The notes under the pieces are model-generated. The model saw only the letters and a program-made list of their open reading frames with translations, was not told the DNA's origin and did not search any database. A program made the translations under genes and the position numbers. Shown piece after piece: positions 57,201 through 64,000 of a stretch of DNA of 64,000 bases. Numbering within the stretch: the first letter of the stretch is position 1; each line of letters opens with the position of its first letter. The stretch comes from Brienomyrus brachyistius (lineage: Eukaryota > Chordata > Actinopteri > Osteoglossiformes > Mormyridae): the NCBI RefSeq assembly GCF_023856365.1, contig NC_064543.1, forward strand, positions 6,527,952-6,591,951, written 5' to 3'.

Positions 57201-60200
57201 CGACTGGCGAGTCCTGGTACGAGTCAGAGCTCGGAGCCCCCCGTGCGACAGCCCACTCATCAGCGTGCGTCTGAAGCCTGAAAGCGGCCCTCGCACACGC
57301 TCCTGTGGGTGTGCTCCAGAACGGCCTGTTCCTGGCGCTCCACGTCCTGTTACGTAAATAGAATGGAGAGGGAAAGATGCCGTGGAAATGGAAGTGATCA
57401 CGGATCTACACGGATCTGATTGGTTAATTGTATGCTTACATTTCACCCACTTAGGTCACACGGGGGGCGGATTGATGTTGCTACGACTAATAACAGTAAA
57501 TAGATGCTTTGTTTTTCATCAACGGGGAATATTTATATAAAATTATTTCAAATTTTGTTTTCTTTTCATGGAGAAATCTGGAGTGAAGAGCAATAGAAGT
57601 TAAAAAATAATTTGTATAAAAATAAATAATAGTGGTTGTTTAAGTCTGTCCAGGAACCAGAGTTTAAAAGGAACAGATTGTTCCATGTGTTAGTTTGTTA
57701 GAGGATTGCTGTGCTGATGATGTCCACATGAGAAAGCTGCCCCCCCCCCCCCCAAGATTCTGGATGGTTCTGTCCCATTAAGTCAGTAGGTAGCCTGTTG
57801 AACTTCTAACAGCATCTCTTTTTTTTCAGATGTTAGTTTTTCTGATACCTCTTTAATTAAAATGTCACATTCATTAGTTTTAAAGAGTAAATTTGAATGC
57901 AACAGAAAAGGTGCACAATATAAAATCAATTATAAACCGACAGTTTTCAATATATTCTTTTCGTGCAATCCTAAATGTAGCAGCCTGACATTTATTTACA
58001 TTTCAGTCGACTTGTAGGTGTTTGGTGGAGGATGGCGCGTGGGGACATTTTTCACCTTCGTACAAGAGCTATAACATGAACTGCTGACAATTAAGCTTCA
58101 TTTTCTGAATGGGGGATTATGAAAAAGTGCGCTGCTATTGACCTTTTATCCTGGAATTCCGTGCGAATTGTTTCATAAATGTTAACCACAAAAAATGTTA
58201 CGGCTAAAGAATGTTTTCTAAACAAGCTGCAATAGACATTTTGTTGTCTGTAAGTGGAAGTGTTGCAGTTTTCAGCTTCGTGTTGATATTATCGTAGCTG
58301 TTAGGCATAAACTAAACAGCCACTGAATTAAGCAGTTGCATTGAAACATCCTGGAATGAAGACAATTCTGCTGTTTTGCTGCCGTATTATACAGTCAGGA
58401 TTGCGTGACTAACCCGCCCACCCAAATGTGTCAGATTGTATTAACAAAGCCTAATGTATTAACTAAGCCTTTCACGTTTGGCGAAAAGCCGGCCGGTAAA
58501 TTAAACTTGTTCGCAATTTAAGGCGGTTCTTATACTACAAAAACGCAGTGTTCCGATTAGCGCTGGGCTTTATTTCCGCACACTTTGCACGAACAGGAAC
58601 GTAGATCGTATAGATTTGGAGCTGGGGAGAGCGATCGCGCGCCGGGCGCACAGCGCGTGGTGCGGGCCTCACTTTGCGCTTCCTGCGGGCGAAGAGCACG
58701 CGCCTCCTAATTATAATGTACTGATAAGTGCAAGGCGGCTGTATTACCTGTGGATGTTTAAAACCGACTAAAGTTATCTCTAGTAGACTGCGCTGGTAAA
58801 TTTTGATCGCATATTTAGTTAATGCAGTCAGTGTTCGTTAAATGTGAATCAGTCCAGAAACATTGAACGAGTTACGCCATTAGGACCCCATCCTTTTCTC
58901 ACTACTTTATTTAATAACATACTCACTATTCATGCGTTTTGAAGTTCTCAGTTCAATTTTGTTCTGTCTGCAGTTTGAATAACGTTTTTTTACAGTAAAT
59001 GTGTCACGCTTGTTAGGCGCATAGATTTCTCCAAGGTAACACTTTTACCCAAACAGGCTTACAGTTTTACTCCAGTTTATATAGCTGGCTGTTTACTGGA
59101 GCGATTCAGGTTGAGCGTTTTGCTCCAGGGTATAACAGCAGGGCCCCTCTGAGGATTCGAATGACTGGCAGTTGCATGCATGCTGACTGCTACACTATAG
59201 CCCGATGCCCAGGTAGGAAGCAAGTGAGCCGATTGATGCTGTATCTTACGTGCCCATCTCAGCTGCTCAGATTAAGTTTGTTTGAATCCGACAGCTCGTT
59301 TTGATGTGTTAGAGCTGGGGACTCCCCGGCGCCTCCCTCCGCGAGCGTTTTCTCCCTCCTTTTCTGTTTCACGCGCTTCCTCTAATTCTGCTGAGTGTGA
59401 TTGAAATGTCTCAAGGGGTGGACAGGGAGACAGGCATATCGGACCTCTAAAATTAATGTCATGGGGTTTGAAATTAAATCTGCCTGTTTTTTTAAGATAT
59501 ATTTGTGGGGAAAATTTAATTGCTGAAAATACTTCCAATATGGTGAAATTTTGTTTCTAATTGTTCCTTTGCAGAATGGACTTTGACGATGAAGACGGGG
59601 AGGGACCCAGCAAATTCTCAAGGTCAGGATGAAGAGGACATGCTAAGATCCAAATTTATATGTTTACAGCATAAAGGCACTTATTACCTACGAGTAGCAC
59701 AGTAGCATTGAAAGTTGCTGTTATATAGCAAAATGTTATTCATCCATCCATTCTTGTTTAGTTTTTTTTCCCTGCTTGGTTATTGTTCCGTTGTGCATTT
59801 TTTTTTCGTTAAAGCATCTGTATCCTTCCTTATTTGTTCAGAACTTCCATCAATTGTGTTTGCTTTCTGTTGACTTGTGCGGGCACTGTAGAGGAGACAG
59901 AGCCCTCTGCTGGAGAGAAGGAGAAATGCGGCACTGTTTCCTGAAGATCTGTCTGACGTTTTTCCGCAGAGGGTGTAATCTTCTAGTTTCTTGTTCTAAG
60001 TTTTGTAAACTGACATTGTCATGATGCCTTGGAGAGGGTGTGCCATTCATTCTCAGTGGTCGTCATAGCAACGTATGTGTACAGTCATCCTTGTGGTGTC
60101 CTTCTTGATCTTTCCATGTGGGGGGGGGGGGTTGTCCCATGGGAAAGGGGTCACCATAGTTCAGTTGGATCTGCCTATCAGAGGGGCCCCTCATGTGGTC

Positions 60201-62562
60201 TGGAGCTTCTGTGTTCTTCCTGAATTAATTTAATTTTATTTATTTTGGGGGTGGTCTGTTAGGGGAGACGTCCGCATCACATGCAGCTTCCCTGTCTGTC
60301 ATCCATCATCAGCTGTCTCGTGTCTCGTGTTTGAACTTAACATTTTGCTATATGAGAACTTTACCTGTCACAGTGAAAAGCCAGTGTGGGGTCAGTCGAG
60401 TAAAAACGCTTAGCATGTACACCTTTGAAGTTGCCTTTATCGTTACAATTAATGAATAGTTTGGTTTTTAAAGTTTGGTAAAGTTTGCTGGTGTAGCCTG
60501 TGATGTTTATTCCTGCCCTGTTCTCCTTGCAGGTATGATGATGACGATCAAATCCCAGGTGATAAGGAAAGATTTGCCAGGTAGGGCTAAGCTAGCGGCA
60601 CCCTTGAGGATCGTTAGCTGACAGCTGCCGCTCGGCACAGGCGCTGAGGCTCCGGGCTGGAGGACCCGGCCGGTCTCATCCGCTCTGCTACTTTTAACGC
60701 GCTTCTTGAAAACTCTCACGTTGTGCTTGTCACCCGGAGCGCTGTTTTTAGTAAGTGCGCATTGAAATATCCCTCCGTTCGTGCGAGTCACTCCTCTGTC
60801 CGGCATTTCCTTGGGAGTCCTCTAGGGGGCAGGATGGGGCTTTTGTGCCGGAGGCTGCGAAGGAAAAGACTGGCGTTGTTCATAAAAGATTTAGCTGAGC
60901 TAAAAGCTCTACGTAAACAGGGATGCACATAACTGGTACGCAAATACGCATTTGGTGTATGAAGCGAAATGCGTGGCAGTTTCTTCGCTTAACAGCGAAA
61001 ATGCGCATATAGTATGGAGAGAGACGCACAGTTATGTCCATCTCTGTACGTAAATGTCTGAGCCTGTTACGTACTTTTGTTTCGATGTTTGACTTTAACA
61101 AGCTGTTCTTCATTCTCAGTGCGTTCGCCGTTCCTGAGAATCCGCAGAAAGGTTAAAACTCGCTCGTAGGTCCGCCGCGTGCCACGCGGAGCCCTTCTCT
61201 CGATGTCGTGCTGTGGGGGGGGGGGGGTCGATGGCTGCAGCCATCTGTGGGCCAGGCCCCCCCCCTCTCCTGATCGTCTCCCGGGTTCCCAGGGAGAACC
61301 ACAGTGAGATCGAGAGACGCCGGCGGAATAAGATGACACAGTACATCACGGAGCTGTCGGACATGGTGCCCACCTGCAGCGCGCTGGCCCGCAAACCCGA
61401 CAAGCTGACCATCCTGCGCATGGCCGTCTCGCACATGAAGTCCATGCGGGGCACAGGAAACACCTCCACTGATGGAGCCTACAAGCCGTCCTTCCTCACT
61501 GAGCAGGTAGGGGGCCCTCCACTCAGTCGCCTGGTGACCAAGGGTCAGCTATTGCCATGGAAACTAGAGTGTGATGAAAACAATCATCTGCCCATCCATT
61601 TTCTGTAACCTCTTGTGCTATTCAGGGTTGGGGGGGGGGGGGGAATCCATAGCCTATAGGCATGAGGCAGTGATCAACCCAGAATGGGGCACCAGCCCAA
61701 TGCAAGGCAAACTCACACACCATTCACCCACACATCCACACTTTTGGGCAATTTGGTAACGGCAGTCAACCTCAGCATGTTTTTGGATCGGGGGGGGGGG
61801 GGGGACCAGATCAGCCAGAGGAAACCCCACAGCAACACGGGGAGAAGTTGGAACCATGGCGGAGACTCGAACCCGGGTCCCAGAGATGCGAGGCCGCAGT
61901 ATAACCACTGCACCACCATGCCGTCCTGCAGTCATTAACCATTTCATTTTATATGCACAAAGATGTGTCATTTCCTAAATCGAACTCAGTTATGCGAAAC
62001 CTGAAACATAAAGACAGATTTACCAATAAACTGAAAATCTGTCCAAAAAGTGGTTCTGTGTTAGAGGAAGAAAATCTCACAGTAGGGAGAAGGAAAATGC
62101 TGTGGTGGGGGGGGCAGCTATGAGCCAGCATGTGATCCTCATTAAAAATAAACCTGCATTGATGATGCAGATCCCACGCTCACCTTGTTCATGGCAAGAA
62201 GCTGACAGAGGGTCCGTTTCAGCTGAGCGGCCATTTTCAGAATTGGGTGTTTTCTTGGACCCCGGAACATGGACAAGTTTTCAAACTTGAGTGTATTTGG
62301 TTGTCGTTTCCTCTGACCGCCACTGGTGGGCGTTTTCTCTCTCCTCAGGAGCTGAAGCACCTGATCCTGGAGGCCGCGGACGGCTTCCTGTTCGTGGTGG
62401 CTGCCGATACGGGTCGCGTGATCTACGTGTCGGACTCGGTGACGCCGGTCCTGAACCAGCCTCAGTCCGAGTGGTTCGGAAGCACCTTGTATGAGCACGT
62501 GCACCCGGACGACGTGGACAAGCTCAGGGAGCAGCTCAGCACCTCTGAGAACTCTATGACAG
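53222..62562 (+). CDS. arnt2: ARNT2 bHLH-PAS transcription factor, 5' part, runs off window
   Basis: ARNT2 is the neural partner of class I bHLH-PAS proteins (SIM1, NPAS, HIF-alpha) and binds E-box-like half-sites in the nucleus. Six exons are visible: 53222-53252, 56921-57035, 59575-59622, 60533-60580, 61293-61506 and 62349-62562, coding 223 residues plus one base. They match human ARNT2 from MATPAAVNP onward. The basic region [14 protein letters not shown] has the His, Glu and Arg used for DNA contact. PAS-A begins in the last exon. The fourth exon codes an acidic segment absent from human ARNT2 but like one in ARNT1. The remaining exons lie beyond 64000. Total human length is about 717 residues. 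Confidence 0.97.
53253..56920 (+). other. ARNT2 intron 1
   Basis: This 3.7-kb intron contains a TG/TA microsatellite at about 54190-54250 and a T19-type run near 56550. No second gene or clear element is visible. Confidence 0.55.
56921..57035 (+). CDS. arnt2: ARNT2 exon 2
   Basis: [18 protein letters not shown] then [19 protein letters not shown]. The acceptor is TGGCATGCAG and the donor GTGAGT, phase 2. Its end adds one glycine relative to human (SGGMDF against SGMDF). Confidence 0.95.
57036..59574 (+). other. ARNT2 intron 2
   Basis: This 2.5-kb intron is mostly AT-rich, with a C run near 57740 and a distinct GC-rich island at about 58600-58720 containing GCGCGTGG and GCACGCGCC. No exon is seen. 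Confidence 0.55.
59575..59622 (+). CDS. arnt2: ARNT2 exon 3
   Basis: A 48-nt exon coding [15 protein letters not shown] plus two bases, identical to human in this stretch. Acceptor CCTTTGCAG, donor GTCAGG, phase 2. Confidence 0.97.
59623..60532 (+). other. ARNT2 intron 3
   Basis: This 910-base intron contains a G11 run near 60120 and nothing else of note. Confidence 0.6.
60533..60580 (+). CDS. arnt2: ARNT2 exon 4, in-phase acidic mini-exon (likely cassette)
   Basis: A 48-nt exon between acceptor CTCCTTGCAG and donor GTAGGG reads [15 protein letters not shown], flanked by split Arg codons. Phase is 2 at both ends, so skipping it joins SKFSR directly to ENHSEIE as in human ARNT2. The sequence resembles the acidic segment ending DKERFAR that precedes the basic region in ARNT1. 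Splice sites and conservation support a real exon; whether it is constitutive or alternative cannot be told from DNA. Confidence 0.85.
60581..61292 (+). other. ARNT2 intron 4
   Basis: A run of 14 G lies at 61215-61228 and a C8 stretch at about 61258, close before the bHLH exon. Otherwise nothing is recognised. Confidence 0.6.
61293..61506 (+). CDS. arnt2: ARNT2 exon 5 (bHLH)
   Basis: Codes [56 protein letters not shown] and [13 protein letters not shown]. This is the complete basic helix-loop-helix. It differs from human only at a Thr for Lys after GTGN. Acceptor GGTTCCCAG, donor GTAGGG, phase 0. Confidence 0.98.
61507..62348 (+). other. ARNT2 intron 5
   Basis: An inverted SINE copy fills 61592-61926. 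The remainder is unremarkable. Confidence 0.7.
61592..61926 (-). mobile_element. SINE, minus orientation
   Basis: The same family as 13148-13493, read on the minus strand: head GGCATGGTGGTGCAGTGG, B-box-like GGGTTCGAGTCTCC, body with CAAAAACATGCTGAGG, and tail GAAAATGGATGG. Two long G runs on the plus strand mark slippage-prone sites. No target duplication is obvious. Confidence 0.85.
62349..62562 (+). CDS. arnt2: ARNT2 exon 6 (start of PAS-A)
   Basis: Codes [60 protein letters not shown] and [11 protein letters not shown] plus one base. Near-identical to human ARNT2 PAS-A. Acceptor CTCTCCTCAG, donor GTGAGC, phase 1. Confidence 0.98.
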
Positions 62563-63825
62563 GTGAGCAGGAGCTGTGGAAGGCTCCAGAACGTCCTAGG
62601 AATCACATCCAGAACGTCCTAGGAATCACGCTGACTGAATCTCGAAGTCTTTAGTGCTGCAGTGCCACGTTTCTACACACGAGGGCGCCGCAAACACACG
62701 AAACAAAACTGGAATATTTTAGCGGCTCACACCCACATGTCATAAAATTCATTTTTAAATCTCTTAAGCATGCCATACAGAGTAAAATTAATTCATGAAT
62801 TTATTGCCTGAGCTCATAATGTGTTATGTTCTGTGAAGTCAGAAATAATGTGTAGTCAGCTGTGGTGAAATTCAATCAAGGAAGCCAAAGTGAGCTGTTA
62901 TGGTTTAGTGGACATTTTTTAAAATCGATCAGTTCAAGCAGACATCCGGAAGATACTAGAAAGTGACAATAACCTAGACCTGAAATGATCTGGCCGCTGT
63001 GACGCCCCTTGGTGTGACTGACACAGTCGGGGTTGGTGACGTATTGTAGCTGTCATTTCTGGGCCATTTCCGGATCAGGGCTGCGGGTGTAAACAGTGTT
63101 TGAAGAGGCCTGATCAACACTCTGATATCTTGCTGATTGTGGTGCAAATATATCATTAGTATATTAGAGGAATGTTCTAGACACGACCCACGCGAAATTG
63201 CTTTGGGATTAGCCGAGGCGCTTGGGGAATTATGCACAGAGGTTACATCACTGTTTTTGCGGAAAGCCTGAATTTAATATTGAAATGCTGTGATGTTGAC
63301 AGCCCAGCCGTTTCCCGTTATAAAGTTAGAGCTGCAAATAAAATGTTTTTTTTTCCTCTCTTGTTTGCTTAAGTAATTTTTTCCTCCACAAACAAACATC
63401 TTATTTGCGAGATGGCTATTTAGTCAAACATTCGAGGTTCAGTATGGAAAAGTTCCTTGTAGGGATTCCCAGTTGACAAGCCTGCGGTTACCCCCCCCCT
63501 CCCCCTGCCCCCCCACCCTGTCCACAGGGATCTCGCAGCTCACACATTCTGTCCCCTTTCTGCAATAAAGTATTTAGCAAGTGTTTGTTAGCACCAAAGA
63601 ACTGAAAATCAACATTGCGCAAAGCAAACGTTTCACATACGTCTACCGAACAACTTTTTCTGTGATGTATGTTTAAACAGTAATTTATCTGTACATTTAA
63701 ATAGCTAAAAAAAGATATAGAAAAATACTTTATATACTAACAGGTAGTGTACAGAAGTTTTATTCCGAAGAATTTGTGTAACCATGTTTTACGGTTTTAT
63801 GTTTACTTTTGATTACATACATACA

Positions 63826-63900
63826 TTGCATTTACTCAGCAGACACTTTTATCCAAAACGACGCACACTCACACCACTCTGCAGGCCAGGATTTGAACTG
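63826..63900 (+). repeat. dispersed repeat, same family as 40051-40140
   Basis: TTGCATTTACTCAGCAGACA, CTTTTATCCAAAACGACGCA and then GGATTTGAACTGG follow in the family order. Confidence 0.65.
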
Positions 63901-63970
63901 GTGCCCTGATCACAGACACAGCGCCCTGATCACAGACACAGCGCCCTGATCACAGACACAGCGCCCTGAC
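63901..63970. repeat. 20-bp tandem repeat, about 3.5 copies
   Basis: GCCCTGATCACAGACACAGC is repeated three times without change and then breaks off. It starts at the edge of the preceding dispersed repeat (ACTGGTGCCCTGATCAC), so it probably grew from that repeat's end. Confidence 0.9.
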
Positions 63971-64000
63971 CTGTTATGTTGCATTATAGGCATTTTTCCC

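Larger units (their letters stand above)
62563..64000 (+). other. ARNT2 intron 6, continues past window
   Basis: No further ARNT2 exon occurs before the window ends. The intron holds a 23-base direct duplication at 62585-62629, a repeat fragment at 63826-63900 and a short tandem repeat at its end. Confidence 0.7.

Noticed and set aside
63901..63970. Possible CRISPR-like spacing of short repeats at window end
   Set aside because: The copies are directly adjacent with no spacers, and the DNA is vertebrate.

Overview
The window is vertebrate nuclear DNA, almost certainly from a ray-finned fish. Genes are split into short exons with GT/AG introns. The intergenic DNA is full of teleost-style repeats: tRNA-headed SINEs ending in GGATGGATGG, small inverted-repeat elements, GT/CA microsatellites and long C or G runs. 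I do not name a species.

Five protein genes can be read exon by exon, in the order MTHFS(-), ZFAND6(+), FAH(+), CTXND1(-), ARNT2(+), which matches human 15q25.1. Positions 1-7.7 kb hold no gene I can recognise, only two minisatellites, an inverted-repeat element and one unexplained open frame. MTHFS occupies 8083-14526 on the minus strand and is complete in three exons (198 aa). ZFAND6 occupies 19006-24285; its A20 and AN1 zinc-finger exons are clear, but its linker exon is uncertain. FAH occupies 25532-34899 and is complete in 14 exons (418 aa), with every known active-site residue at its human number. CTXND1 is a single 59-residue minus-strand frame at 39526-39705. ARNT2 starts at 53222 and leaves the window after its sixth visible exon (bHLH and the start of PAS-A).

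The genes do not form a pathway. MTHFS works on folate, FAH does the last step of tyrosine breakdown, ZFAND6 is a ubiquitin-linked zinc-finger protein, CTXND1 is a small membrane protein, and ARNT2 is the neural partner of class I bHLH-PAS factors. They share only an old vertebrate linkage group. MTHFS and ZFAND6 lie head to head about 1 kb apart (start codon to putative promoter), and FAH begins about 0.6 kb after the ZFAND6 poly(A) signal. The FAH-ARNT2 gap of about 18 kb is repeat-rich and holds only CTXND1.

I found no new multi-gene system. The points most worth checking are a 48-nt in-phase ARNT2 exon coding an ARNT1-like acidic segment before the basic region, the phase conflict in the ZFAND6 linker, and a set of well-dated repeat events: SINEs with perfect target duplications, a minisatellite grown from a SINE segment, and a MITE nested in an older repeat.
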